From Ischnura elegans (Eukaryota > Arthropoda > Insecta > Odonata > Coenagrionidae), in assembly GCF_921293095.1 (NCBI RefSeq), contig NC_060246.1, forward strand, positions 139,066,198-139,130,197: a stretch of DNA of 64,000 nucleotides, read 5' to 3'. How positions within the stretch are numbered: position 1 is the first letter of the stretch; every line of letters starts with the position of its first letter. The notes beneath the pieces were generated by a model. That model had not been told where the DNA came from, did no database searches, and saw only the letters and a program-made list of their open reading frames with translations. Position numbers and translations under genes: made by a program. This document shows, piece after piece, positions 9,232-21,300 of the stretch.

Positions 9232-11722
9232 GATATGCTGGGAAAACCTAAGATCATACGTAATAAGAGCTATTTGTCAAGACAGTGCTGCATTTTCCAG
9301 TATGCATACATTCTTTAAACCTGTCAATTATTCAGGATAAATATTCAGGAGAAAGGAGTGCAGTAAATGGAACGAGAGTTTGTTGGATCCAACCTGGTCT
9401 AACCTCAGACAACGATAAAGTAAGATCGCAACTATCACCCCCCCAAAGCCCCCTCTTGTCTCCTGCCAAGTGTTAAGACAGACAGTCACGGAATGCACCC
9501 GTTACTCAGTGAAAGTGAAATTAATCAACAAAGTAAAATTAACATTCGCACCAAAATTAACATTCGTTGGGATGGACTTTCATTTACCTCCCCAGTCAAG
9601 AAATAATTGTAAGTGTATCATTATTTACGTGTTCACAACCGAACTTTATTTTGTTGTTATCATTTGCTATTCCGATTTTCATCTTGAAAATCAAGTTATA
9701 TTGTTGTTTTTTTTTATCATTGATGTTTCATAAATTGCTCTCACCAATTCATACTTCATTAGTGTATAAGAGGGTTTCTTTTGTTTTTGTCATATGCAAC
9801 CTTATTTGTTTGAATTATATTTTGTTTAGCTGAAAGTGTTGAGTAAGTGTTTTGTTTTAATTCCTTCATGGGTTATCTTAAGGAAAAATATCCCTCGCCC
9901 TTCCTTTCGTCCAGTTCGTTTTTCTTTCCGTGAATGCGTTGTGGAAGAGTGCATAAGTGCCCGAACTTCACCCATCAGGTTGAATCGGGAACCCCCCACC
10001 CGCAATTATTTCCAAAGAAGGGGAATATTTTTAATTTATGTGAATTGCACGAAGAGAGTGGCATAGTTTTGTCCCGTAGGTCCCATGCGGGAGGGATCCA
10101 CGCGGATTTATATATTTTCTTTTGTTTTTGAGCGACATCTCCCCCCCGGTTCTATTTTGGTATCCGGGCGAGCCAGGGGTGGGATGCCACAATATAAAAC
10201 AATTTTTTTCACAAAAATGTTTCAGGTTATTTTTTTATCATAATGTACATAACTAATAAAAATATTTTTATTAGTGTGGAGGAGGATATACGACCTGTAC
10301 AGAAATTTCTATCGAAATCAGAGAACCTAAGGGACAAGAGAGTGTGGAATTAAAGGTGGAATGACCCATACGCAACTATCCAGGGATTAAACTGCTTTTA
10401 TATTTTTGACAATTTTCACTCAATTTAAAGTTCAAATATTAATAAAAATATTACATATTTGGAAAAAAATCTACTGCCAATAACTTGCTCAATTATATAA
10501 GTAGATAGTTAATCAATGAAATTGCATTCAAATTCACACCCAAGCACAAATGATTTCTGTAATGTTAGTTAGATCAAATAACTCCTAGTCACAAGAGCCT
10601 AAGGTAGCACCCAATTGCTTAATATTAAAAAAATCTAAAACTGTCCTGAAAAACAAAATAACATCATAATATTTAATATTAAATATTTGCAGAGATAGCT
10701 TTTTTTCACGTGTAGAGACAAGAAAATTTAATACGTCCATGAATACGTAAAGTTCACAAATATCTCAAAACTTGTAAATCTTATCTGTTAAAATTATAAT
10801 GAAGAAAAAATAACTAAGAAATAAGTTTAATGATGTCTTCTGTACTTACATTCAACAAGAAGGTAAAAATAAGGTGCACTAGTATTCTAAAAGCACCTTA
10901 TAATATTTTGTTCAAGGTTTAACATACCATTTCATATTATAAAAACAATTTTGAGAGACAATGATTTTTTTGAAGATGAGTTTTTCTTCAACCTAAGCTA
11001 GAGGAGGAGAATTAATATTTTAGGAAATAAAGTTATGGGATTTGGGAAGATGAGGGGTCACTTGAGAATGGTTTACTTGATTATTCAGTTAATTTTCTTC
11101 CCTTCCGATATTGTTACAAGGACAGTAAGACAAACAAGTTTTAAGTAAACTGAAGACAGCTGATGAACAAAATTAATAGGTTTTCCTCTAAAATTGAAAG
11201 TAACATGGTGAATTCTTCCCCTTAAAATTCATTAATACAAACCTTTCTAGGCCAAAGAACTTATAATATTCCTTTAAGATCACTCTCAATCAGTAGTAAT
11301 ATACACAAATATGAATTCAGGGATCTTGAAAAAACAATGTACTACCAAGCCATCAATCAATTATTAGAAATGACATATATATTGAATTTATTTTCACTTT
11401 TCCTTTCCCCGTGATGTGATTCATTAGGGTTTCTGCTACTCTCCATTTAAATGAAGAGGTTGGGTCAATTGCATAACAGAACCACGCAACATCACACGGC
11501 CACCAGTTTATGTGCACTGGCCTGAATGCAACGACAATCAACTTGACCTGAGGATGTCTCCAAGACGGGACGAAACTGTTTGCACAAAAAGTCAAATGAC
11601 TTGACATATACCTGGAAGATGGACGCTGACACATGGGGATAGTTGAATGACCTCTACAAGAAATCAACAAATGTGCATTTGCTCGGATTTTTCGAGTCCC
11701 CACTCTTGGCTCCACCCATGAA
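9232..11722. other. No gene recognised; AT-rich, with repeat fragments
   Basis: Mostly AT-rich DNA. About 11350-11722 looks repeat-derived and includes the module at 11548-11576. The 120-codon minus-strand frame at 11353-11715 has no recognisable domain. Confidence 0.4.
11548..11576 (+). ncRNA. Hammerhead-like core module (candidate), second family
   Basis: CTGAGGA (11548-11554), one T, a hairpin GTC-T-CC / AAGAC loop / GGGAC (11556-11571, one bulge), then GAAAC (11572-11576). The layout matches the module at 9143, and the stem bases differ in compensating ways (GTC/GAC here, GAT/ATC there). Further on, AGTC (near 11598) could close a stem III with the ACT after GAA, but no good stem I was found. 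It is part of a repeat-like stretch interrupted on the right by the Tigger insertion. Confidence 0.3.
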
Positions 11723-11724
11723 TA

Positions 11725-13991
11725 CAGTAAATTCCGGTTATTACGCGCCTCACTTTACCGCGGTTTCGGATATACCGCGGGTCTCACCATGTCCCCCGAG
11801 ATGATTACATTGACCTTTTTTTTGAGGTAGGTAACTTTGTGGCGAATTTTATCTCGGCGTGACTACCGACGCGTCGCAACTTCAAGCGACTGTATTAACG
11901 CGGTTGGCGACGTATTCCATACATTGTTTCGTAGCCATAAAAAAAACTCGGTAATGCCTGATCGGTCATTGTGTCTTGCGAACTCGAGCTGAAAAGTGTG
12001 TTGCACGGCTGTAATAATTTTCGAGATTCTGGGAGATTGAGATAATTCTCATTCGTACGTTCGCACCGCGGCGCTCAAACCAAGGTAGGTACTCAATGCT
12101 CACAGGCTTCGAGCATTTAATAATGAAGGGGCTGTTTTACCTTTGTCTTAATATGAATATGAAAATTACTTTTTTACGAAAATTTTCATTGATTTTAGGG
12201 TTAAAACGATGTCTGCCAAAAGGAAAACTTACACAATAAAAGAAAAGTTGGGCATAATCGACAGAGTGAAACGCGGTGATTCAAAATCAAGTTTATTCAG
12301 GGAGTTTGGTGTTCCTGAAGGAACTATTCGTGGTTGGATGAAAGAAGAAGTTAAATTACGATCATTCGTTGATCAAGTGGATGACGAAATAGGACTTGAT
12401 AGAAAAAAGGCCAGATTGAGTGCTGCTGGTGATGTGGATGAATGTTTGTTCACTTGGTTTGTTCAGAAGCGCAGTGAAGGTGTTCCATTATCTGGTCCAC
12501 TTTTACAAGCACAGGCAATTAAATTAAATAAACAAATAGGTGGTGCTCATGATTTTGTTGCTTCTGCTGGCTGGCTATCGAGGTGGAAAATTCGCCACGG
12601 GGTAGCGCAAGTTAACATGCAAGGAGAATCTCGTTCCAGTGACAGTGAAACAGCTAGAGAATTCTGTGGGACTTTACGCAAGATGATTGATGAGGGTGAG
12701 TACACTGAAGAGCAATTGTATAACTGCGATGAAACCGCTCTCTACTACAGATTGCTTCCAACAAAATCACTTGATATTAAGAAGTCGGCAAATAAATCCG
12801 GAATAAAAATGAGCAAAGAAAGAGTGACTTTATTACTGTGCGCGAACAAATCAGGAAGTCACAAATTAAAACCTTTGTGTATTGGTAAAAATCGAAGTCC
12901 TCGGTGCTTCAAGCACGTTAATATGACAGCACTACCCATAAATTACAAAAACAGTCAGAATGCCTGGATGACTCGAGACATTTTTTTATCTTGGTTCAAT
13001 GAAGATTTTGTTCCATCGGTTAAGAGCCACTTAAGATCAAAAAAGTTAGAAGAGAAGGCTCTACTTCTGTTAGATAACTGTCCGGCCCATCCGTCTTCTG
13101 AGCTCTTAATATCGAGGGATGGCAAAATAGTGGCTTCGTTTTTACCAAAAAATACGACAGCTCTTATTCAGCCCATGGATCAAGGGATAATTAGAGCATT
13201 TAAAGCCCATTATCGGCGGGAATTGCTCACTAGTGTCATAAATTCAGAACTGCAGGTACAAGAATATCTGAAAACAGTCACCCTGAAGAATATGGCTTAT
13301 AATATTGGATTGGTATGGAAGAAAATAACTTCAGCTACAATCCTAAATTGCTGGTCAAAGTGCGAGTATACAGCGGGCGATAGCATGGAAGACGAAGACG
13401 AGTTTTTGGGTTTCACGGAAGAGGACGCACGTGAAGCTTCAGATGTTCTTTCTAATAAACTATTTGTGAGTGATCTCGAGGCCTGGGTTCGCGAAGACGA
13501 GGAAACTCCTGTATCTGCTTATAAGAGTGACGAAGAAATTGTGGCTGCAGTCCAGAGCCGCGCAAAAACAGCTGCATCATCGGAAGATGAGAGCGAGAAT
13601 GAAGAAGACGAATGTGAGGTCGAGATGCCAAAAATTGGCCATTTATTACATAATATTAGTGAATTGATGAATTGGTTGGAGGGACAAAGTGATTGCGATA
13701 GTATTCATCTGTTGCACTTGCAAAGCATAAAAAATTACGTGACAAAGAAAAGCCATCAACTATCGCGGCAAAAGAAAATATCCGAGTATTTTAGTAACTC
13801 CCGTTAAAGTAGAGCGTCTAAATCATAAAATAAATATTTTAATAATGTATTACGCAAATAAATTGGCTATAAAAATTACCTTTAAGGGTTTTTTTATTGC
13901 TTCCCACGTATTTCCCGTTATAACGCGGTTGTCCGATAACGCGGGTGTAAACTATGTCCCCCTAGACCCGCGTTATAACCGAATTTTACTG
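11725..13991 (+). mobile_element. Tigger (pogo) DNA transposon, apparently complete
   Basis: A 2267-bp element flanked by TA on both sides (11723-11724 and 13992-13993). The ends are inverted repeats: CAGTAAATTCCGGTTATTAC on the left, and on the right the complement begins CAGTAAAATTCGGTTATAAC. Subterminal GCGG-rich repeats occur at both ends. The interior carries one uninterrupted transposase frame (12209-13807). It is inserted in decayed repeat DNA next to a reverse-transcriptase relic. An intact frame with matching ends suggests recent arrival. Confidence 0.9.
12209..13807 (+). CDS. Tigger/pogo-family transposase
   Basis: A 532-residue DDE-type transposase that would cut and paste the surrounding element at TA sites in the nucleus. 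In order: an N-terminal psq-like helix-turn-helix (about 5-50, with KLGIIDRVKRGDSKSSLFREFG), a CENP-B/Tc5-like second DNA-binding domain (about 70-135, ending GWLSRWKIRHG), then a DDE_1 catalytic domain. The catalytic acids are visible: D174 in YNCDETALYY, D289 in LLLDNCPAH, and D324 in QPMDQGIIRAFK, a DD34D spacing normal for Tigger. The C-terminal third is acidic. The start is the first ATG after a stop-rich leader. There is no frameshift or stop, and the length matches active Tigger proteins, so it may be functional. A domesticated jerky-like host gene is less likely because intact terminal repeats surround it. Confidence 0.9.
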   Translation: MSAKRKTYTIKEKLGIIDRVKRGDSKSSLFREFGVPEGTIRGWMKEEVKLRSFVDQVDDEIGLDRKKARLSAAGDVDECLFTWFVQKRSEGVPLSGPLLQAQAIKLNKQIGGAHDFVASAGWLSRWKIRHGVAQVNMQGESRSSDSETAREFCGTLRKMIDEGEYTEEQLYNCDETALYYRLLPTKSLDIKKSANKSGIKMSKERVTLLLCANKSGSHKLKPLCIGKNRSPRCFKHVNMTALPINYKNSQNAWMTRDIFLSWFNEDFVPSVKSHLRSKKLEEKALLLLDNCPAHPSSELLISRDGKIVASFLPKNTTALIQPMDQGIIRAFKAHYRRELLTSVINSELQVQEYLKTVTLKNMAYNIGLVWKKITSATILNCWSKCEYTAGDSMEDEDEFLGFTEEDAREASDVLSNKLFVSDLEAWVREDEETPVSAYKSDEEIVAAVQSRAKTAASSEDESENEEDECEVEMPKIGHLLHNISELMNWLEGQSDCDSIHLLHLQSIKNYVTKKSHQLSRQKKISEYFSNSR

Positions 13992-14007
13992 TATTGCTTA
14001 AATGCAA

Positions 14008-14322
14008 TTATGAAATTACAATGTCAGAGTGGTCACTAATTTTGAGATAGATGACAGCATTATCAGCAAATAAACAAATTTCACTGCTAGTTCCAGAGCA
14101 ATGGTCATTTATGAATATATTGAACAAAAGGGGGCTGGTTACGCTTCCTTTTGGTTCTCCAGATGTCACTTTAACATCATCAGAGCTAATTCCGCCAAGA
14201 ACTACTGTTAGCTTAGTATCCCTCAGAAAGTCAGGTATCCAGTTTACTACTGTTTCATTTAACCCCCATGATTTTAATTTGTATAATTTTTGTATTAACA
14301 CGTACTTTAATATACCATCATA
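14008..14322 (-). pseudogene. LINE reverse-transcriptase relic
   Basis: A minus-strand frame reads KYVLIQKLYKLKSWGLNET, then VVNWIPDFLRDTKLTVVL, SGEPKGSVTSPLLFNIFIND and LFADNAVIY. These are the finger/palm blocks of a jockey/CR1-like reverse transcriptase: the [13 protein letters not shown] motif is altered to SGEPKGSVTSPLLF, and the YADD box to FADN, which removes a catalytic aspartate. The fragment is cut at the right by the Tigger-like element at 14325 and ends at the left near the Tigger at 13991. It is dead. Confidence 0.75.
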
Positions 14323-14324
14323 TA

Positions 14325-16409
14325 CAGTCGGATCCGGATTTAAGGTCTTCGCATTTAACGTTTTTCCGCATTTAGCGTTTATTTTTTGGGGTCCCGATTC
14401 ATTCCCTATTAGGGCAATGTAAAAATTATCGGTATTTTGTGTTTCCGCATTTTGCGTTTTTCTGCGTTTTGTGGTCGTAAAAATTTTTCCTGCACAAGAC
14501 TTTTTTGCCCGATTTAACGTTTTTTCATGACGGCTCATGCAAATGATTATCCAAATCTTCGAATTTCTGCTCATCAACAGCAAGAGTCTCATGAAAGTTT
14601 ACCAAGAGTCAATAGAATCTACCGGGGAACGCTTCTTCAACTGCTTTTTTCCGAAAATGCAGCGCTGGGACCTTCAACTCGCAAGCTGGGTGATTTGTCC
14701 TCTCGTAATACTTCGCTCCCCTTCTGATCAAAACACCAGACACTTTTTGTATCAGATCCGATCTAATGGAGCTAAGTCATACCTTGATAACCTCTTAACT
14801 ACCTTATCCTTCACTAAGTGAACTTCGACGATACGTGACGACGGATGACACGAGTTATACTCCGAGGGCCGCTACAATGATGGTTTCCTCGTAATGTTTT
14901 CAATTGACAGCTTATGCCCCTTTCAACTTTACTCTCTACGGGTAGTTCATTGTTAGCCCAATATTTTTCCAGTCTGCTACTTTCTCTTTTCAAAAGTGGC
15001 CCAATATCATTTGCGCAGTTCACTAGAAGATTCTTTCTATGATCCATTCCAAGGTCAGTTTCCACGGAGGAACAGCGAAAGAACCGAGGAAGTGTTTCCC
15101 TGTCATGATCGTGAGTGAAAGCATTCTTTCCTAACGGAACAACATTATTTTACATCGTGATTTAGATATCCCGGAGCCCATATACCGACATGCGGCTGGT
15201 TGACATCGCTGTCACTGTCGATTCAAAGATCTCGTGATATTTTATGTCAAAAGAGAATGACAATCAGAGTTTTGACGAACTATCACGGTCCATGACTCTA
15301 AATAAATCGCTCATGCTGCAAAAAAATCACCGCATAATCTCGGTAAAATAGATGGGCGCGGAAAAATATGAAATCTAGCAGGAATCCCTTGGTGGTTGAC
15401 TGCGACATCATAACTCGGACGAAATTGCCAAACTCCAGAGGCACTGACAATTTTTCAGATGAAATCCAGTTCTATTGAAGATGAAACCTTTTCACTTAAC
15501 AGAGTTTAGCTAATCATTATTCAAGGTCCAACCAAATTTTATTAAAAGCTGCCGAGAAACATGGTGAGTCGGAGTAAAGGTGATCAGCGCACCGCGTAAG
15601 TAACTTCTCCCGGCTCCATTCGACCTGCATGAGGCCGCGGATATACGACAGCGAATCTGGTGTTATCATCGAGTTGAATCACCATCGATTTGTAAGTATA
15701 CTAGAAAAAAGATTTCCTTTTTTGGATGACCTCGAAATCCAAAATGTGCGCACAGGAGGCTCATAAATCGCTCGTTTCACCGAGGCAACAGAAAACGTTA
15801 AATTGGCAAAATTCCAGAAAACCTCCCTTTTCCTAGATATTCGGTAGTTTAGAATTCGGGATTAGCGATCTTCTGCTGTCCCTTCATTTCACTCATCTTT
15901 ATTGATGCAATGACGTTTTTCGAGTACCTACTTACACCTTTTTTTATAATATTAGAAATGCTATAGTCACCTACATGGCACTTTTACAGAAAAAAATTTA
16001 AATTTTCTTCGAGGCAACTGAAAAATGCGTTAAATGGAATCACAAATTTCCATAATAATATTCCGTGTGGGAATGCTTTTAAGTTGATGAATATTATAAT
16101 TATCTTAAAATATTTCATTAAAACAATTGTCATCCTCTCATTACTTATTTTTACTACCCATTTTTTTAGTTGATTCCTGAAAAGTATTATCCAACCTTAA
16201 TTGGGCAAAGAACATTTAATCAATGAATTTGTTGCTGCATGCAGCACCTTTTAGTTACTTAAAATAATATTTTTTATTCATAAAAAGCCATTCCAATCAT
16301 TACAGACCCTAAAAACTGAAAAAAATGGCAGGTCCTAATTAAGTGTTTTTCCGCATTTAGTGTTTTAAATTTTGTCCCCGCTGAAAAACCTTATATCAGG
16401 ATTCTACTG
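14325..16409. mobile_element. Tigger-like non-autonomous element, 2.1 kb
   Basis: The left end is TA then CAGTCGGATCCGGATTTAAG; the right end is the complement of CAGTAGAATCCTGATATAAG then TA, with about 16 of 20 positions matching. TA lies on both sides (14323-14324 and 16410-16411). Subterminal repeats of the phrase CCGCATTTAGCGTTT occur at both ends. The interior has no sustained transposase frame. It is inserted into the reverse-transcriptase relic that ends at 14322. Confidence 0.8.
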
Positions 16410-16411
16410 TA

Positions 16412-18041
16412 TTTGTGATAATTTGTACAGTAGTGTTCTTAAATTGCAGTGCCTAGGTTACTAAGGTCTAACTTAAATAATTTATCTTGGTGAAATAATA
16501 ATAATAAACATTTTTTTATTTTAAAAGTATTAAAAAAAATAAATTGACAAGTTCCCTCCTCTTCATATTTATCACATCTTCAGAAAAACACCTACACACA
16601 GATATAGGATTATATTTTACCTTTTTCACATATAATTTATCCACAACAAGAGCTATGGTATCTAAACTATCTAGAGTTGTTTTACTCATTTGTTTCCCAA
16701 ATAAATAGGGTACTGAAATTAGTCGAGCCTAGGGCAGAAATCAATTAGTTATCTTTCAAATAAGACTGACTGTTACACAAGTATTTTTTGGTAGACAGCC
16801 AGAGTATTAAAATGCTTTTAGAAAGATGAAAGGCAGTTAAATTTCTCACGTCGCTTGTCCACCACAGATAAGTGGTGCTCCAATGAATTTTCTGATGACA
16901 AGTAAAAATTTGTGTAACTTCAAAAAGCTCATTTCCTTAATACCCCAATTCTGGAAACGATCAAGAAATTACAACACTACATTTCTAATTGTGAAGGATG
17001 CACAGTTGGTAACATAATTGTGTCTATGTAAATAACAAATATTTAAGACAGCTTTGGGAGTATGAATTGAAATGGCACTTTTATATTAATACAAACACCT
17101 TTACAGCCAGCAGCCCACAGGTTCCGATTTATTCATATTCAGATATACCCTGGTCCCTCATTTGATGATAGTGACTTTTTAAAATTAAAAGCTGTATTTA
17201 TCCCTATATCCAAAGCTGAAGTGCCATAGATTTATGAAGGTAAGGAGAATAAGGGGTGCATGTCTCCCTAAGTCTTGGATGTGATTGATTTAAAGTCTTC
17301 ACTGAATTATTTATATGAACTTGCTGATGAAATAGCCAAAAAGTAGGGTGATATAAATCAACAGGAATTTTAATCTATAATTTCTGGTATACAAGAGCCC
17401 AGTAGGCCATGGATGACACAATAAATTAAAAAAAATTATTTAAACAAAAACTGAGACTAATTCAGCATGCCTACAGTATAGTAAATCTACCAAAATTTCT
17501 AACACGAAAATAGGATAAGTCAATCCATGGATGCTAGCTCAGGATGAATTTACTTGAACTGCCCGAAAAGCGAACAATTTTTAATCCAGTTTCCAAACAT
17601 TAAACATCCACAGTGAATATTACTATCATTTATATAAAATTGCCCACAAATAATTTTCCAAACAGGTGAAAGAAAGAAATAAATATTTTTGACTGTTGTG
17701 ACAAAAAAATCACTAGTCTATTTTACGCAAACCAATTAAAATCAAGCTTTATATAATATGATAATGATGCATTGAATTATATCCAATAATAACAAAATAA
17801 TGGAGGTAATAAGTCAACATTCAACTAGCGCCACGACTAAATAAGCACACAATGACTGACATTTCAACTGCTCTACAAGAATGCAGTGAAAATTATACAT
17901 AAATGACCATACCATAATATGAGAAGATTACCAGTGGTCCTGAAAATTTTTAGTCTGATTACAAAATATAAAATGGAAGCAATTCAAATAAAATGAAAAA
18001 AAAAAAATATATATGCACAGAGAGTTGAAGCAGAAACTTAC
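16412..18041. other. Axin: No gene recognised; probable Axin intron
   Basis: Very AT-rich with no candidate exon on the minus strand. Because the Axin exon at 18042-18311 ends in a good donor, this DNA and probably everything left of it is intron unless short unrecognised exons are present. Confidence 0.5.
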
Positions 18042-18311
18042 ACTGAGCTGTCAGTAAGTGACATGGTGTCATCTGTATGCGCATCAGATGAGAGGCTCTG
18101 CAGCTCGCTGTCCTGGCGTGACACTGGATTGTATGAGGAGTATTGGAGGTGGGGATGTGGGGTTGAGGATTGCAGCAGATGGGCAGGAATATGTGAAGCA
18201 TGAGGATGGAGTCGGTGATGTCGGGAGTGATGTGATGGGGTGGGAGAGGGTGAAGCCAGATTCAGGTGATAGTAAGGACTGGGCAGCATGCCTTGCTGGC
18301 GCAAATACAAC
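18042..18311 (-). CDS. Axin: Axin coding exon 5 (residues 425-515)
   Basis: The acceptor is ACTAG before 18311; the donor is GTAAGT starting at 18041. It begins with the last base of a glycine codon and ends with the first two bases of a valine codon. It encodes [17 protein letters not shown], a histidine-rich run (about 452-480), then [18 protein letters not shown] and SLTDSSV. The last block matches the vertebrate Axin sequence just before DGIPPYR, which would be on the next, unseen exon. Confidence 0.93.
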
Positions 18312-21300
18312 CTAGTTTCCGTGCATCACCGCCAACAAAACAAAAATGGAAAAAAAGGAAGCAAATAAATGACAACGTAATACTAGAAATAAAATCAAAG
18401 CAAATGACAAAATCTCAACATTTCATGATATTAGGTCTGGAGAAACTTCCTATCCACTCACCTTAATTTAAAAAACCACTGGACAAGCTGGATTAAACAG
18501 TCTCAATACCATCACCTAGTAAATGCCTTTGCTCAATGTTTTTCTTACAATTTTTTTGACACACATGCACACATACAATGAAAAGAAACTAGTTAGTCAA
18601 ACAAGTAGATAGCACCATTTAGATGAGATGTTTTAGTGTCTTTTCTGATAATTAGTACAATTAGGCAATAGATTTAGCAAGATACTGCCTAAGAAAAAAT
18701 ACATGAATGCAATAAAACAATGCTTGGAATATTTTTATCCAGATAATGAGAAGAAAGTACCATGTCACAAAACTTGACTATTATTGCAATTTTATTGTAA
18801 ACTGTTAATTCATTATTAACCAGAAATAGAGCTTGGAAAATAATATTTACTCAACACTACACTACATTCAAGTTAATGACATCAGACAAGACAGAAACAG
18901 CAGCTTTCCACAAAAAAAGCACTTTAACGGCTACATAGCTATCGCCTTAATCATCATTTTCACGTAACAGACTCTACATCTCAAAAATCACATATAAACG
19001 GAAAGAGGATAGTATATTAATAACTGTCAACAAAGACAACTTGACGAGCAAAAACAAATGGGTGCAAATGATACAAGATGCAAACTACTTTTCCAATATG
19101 TAAGGAAACTGTCAGGTTTCTCAACTAAGGAGGGCGATAGATGCAATAGATTTTTAAAAGATGGTGATAATACACTGATGGCCAAGAAAAACTCATGAAA
19201 ATAGACTACAAATACGGTATTTATCTGAGAGAATCACAAATATAAATGAGGGATATGAATCTGAAAGTGAGATTTCTCAATTCAAGCTTCTGAACTCACT
19301 ACAAAAAAAATTGTAACAAATGAAGACCTAAAATTTCCAACGTTCCGTAGTTAATGCTGGATAGTATTCAATATATAAGTCATGGTATGAACTGTCCATT
19401 GACTGCTTTCCTTACACCAAGTTTAAATAAAAATTCAAGTAGTATTAATTTTGCCTTTTCTCTAAATCCCAAATGAATGCCGCATGACCCTCACTTTATC
19501 CAAGGTAGCCACTAAAGACGTTTGGTCACTGCTGAATTGCTGAGATAACCAGGTCAAAATTAAAAAAAGTATCAATTGAATATTTCACCAATTTTACGAG
19601 CCTGAGATACCAATATCAATCTAATTTACAGAAAAAAAAGTTCATCAGGCATATGATTCATAACTGACCTCAAACAAAGACTTAGGGTGAGTTTAACTGA
19701 ACGTGCTTTGCAAACCATATTGTGTGTAGCTTAGTGCTAACCATTGCACCATGTAAATCCTACTCGACGTTATTACTGTAGCTGTCCACACCAGGGGCTG
19801 TTTTTTGTGCATGGAGCCTCGTGATAGGATTAGCAAAGAAGCAGCAAACGAGCGGTATTTGTTTATCGCCTCACATGAAGGGACGCACATCATGGAGGAT
19901 GCAGTCATTAATACAGTTATAGCTAGAGCAGAGATTTGGAATTACTTCTATTCCTACTAATTTCCCATCATACTCTAGGAATCTGCTCTGCAGAGGCACT
20001 AAATGAAGCACTAAACATAGTGAAAGCACAGCACATGACACAATGTGTGGAGCTCGCTTGGTGAGAATGAACCCTTCACCCAGTCTCCTTAGCTCATACA
20101 GGAGATTCACTCAAAATTAAATAGGCTCTTCACAGATCTTCATGGTTAAATAAAAAAAAAAAAAAAACACAGTACTATTCCACAACCTTATATTTTTGTA
20201 GTCAACAAAAATATAAGGTTGTGGAATAGTACTGTGTTTTTTATTTAACCATGAATATCTCATCGTTCCACCAAGTAACGCCTAAATCTGTTGATTATAT
20301 TCTTCACAGACCATTTCCATATAACCTTCTCCCATCTTTTTTATTCACACAATGCTTAACGCATCAAAGAGATTGAAAATTGTTTTTGGCAGATATTGTG
20401 AAATAACTACGTGCAAAAATGCAACTCAAATTTTTCACTTTTTCCTTTTCACAGGTCATTAAATACATTGACTAGATTTTTCCCTTGATACAAATAAAAG
20501 GTTATTTAGTAGTTCCATGAGTTCTATCAATCCCAAATCCCAACTGCATACATTTCAACAATGAATTGTTGAATCTAATGCATAAAAAACATATTCATGC
20601 CACTAGGTCTCCTAATTATAAGCAATTTCACACAAATGAAATTATTTGGTTTTCTTGTGGAAACCACAAAAACTAGTGAAAGCATTCAGTGAGAGTCTGC
20701 AATAATGCAAAAATATGTGAATCTTACCTCATGCAACTTTAGTTAAATGACTTAATGGATGAAAAACCAACCACAAATGTACATTAACTTCAGAAGATGT
20801 TAAAGTCACATGAAAGAAAGGACTGAAATAAATGAATAAAAAAGATACTACTCTACTGTTTTCAATTAAAAGCATTTCATACAATAGTAAAAAGCCTCCA
20901 TAAAGTCACAAAAATACCATAAGCACAAATAGCTCCAACATCATCATAAAAAAAGCAAAGACAAAAAATACATATGCCAGACTTAAGACTTGCATATAAG
21001 GCTATTAGCATGGTGAATGCAAACTTTGTCAATGCAGCAAATGGTATTATCTACACTAAAATATATGAACCGTCAACATTACAATGTGATTATTAACTTA
21101 GTTTCAAAAAGGTCAACTAGTATTTTCAGCACCTTCCAATTTTTCATTTTAAATTCACTAGAACACTATGTAAAAGAGCATCTCATCAAAATAGTTCTGA
21201 TAAGCAATGTATAAGTTTGCTACAGAAAATAAAACTACAAACATGATAGAAAAGACCAAAACCAAAGGGCAGGGTCATGCACAAAATTATCCTGAAGCAA

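Noticed and set aside
11353..11715. 120-codon minus-strand frame
   Set aside because: No recognisable protein family; it covers repeat DNA containing the module at 11548 and stops at the Tigger border.
1..18041. Remaining Axin exons (GSK3-, beta-catenin- and DIX-coding)
   Set aside because: I looked for these conserved blocks on the minus strand and saw none. Short exons could be missed, but the simplest reading is that they lie left of the window.
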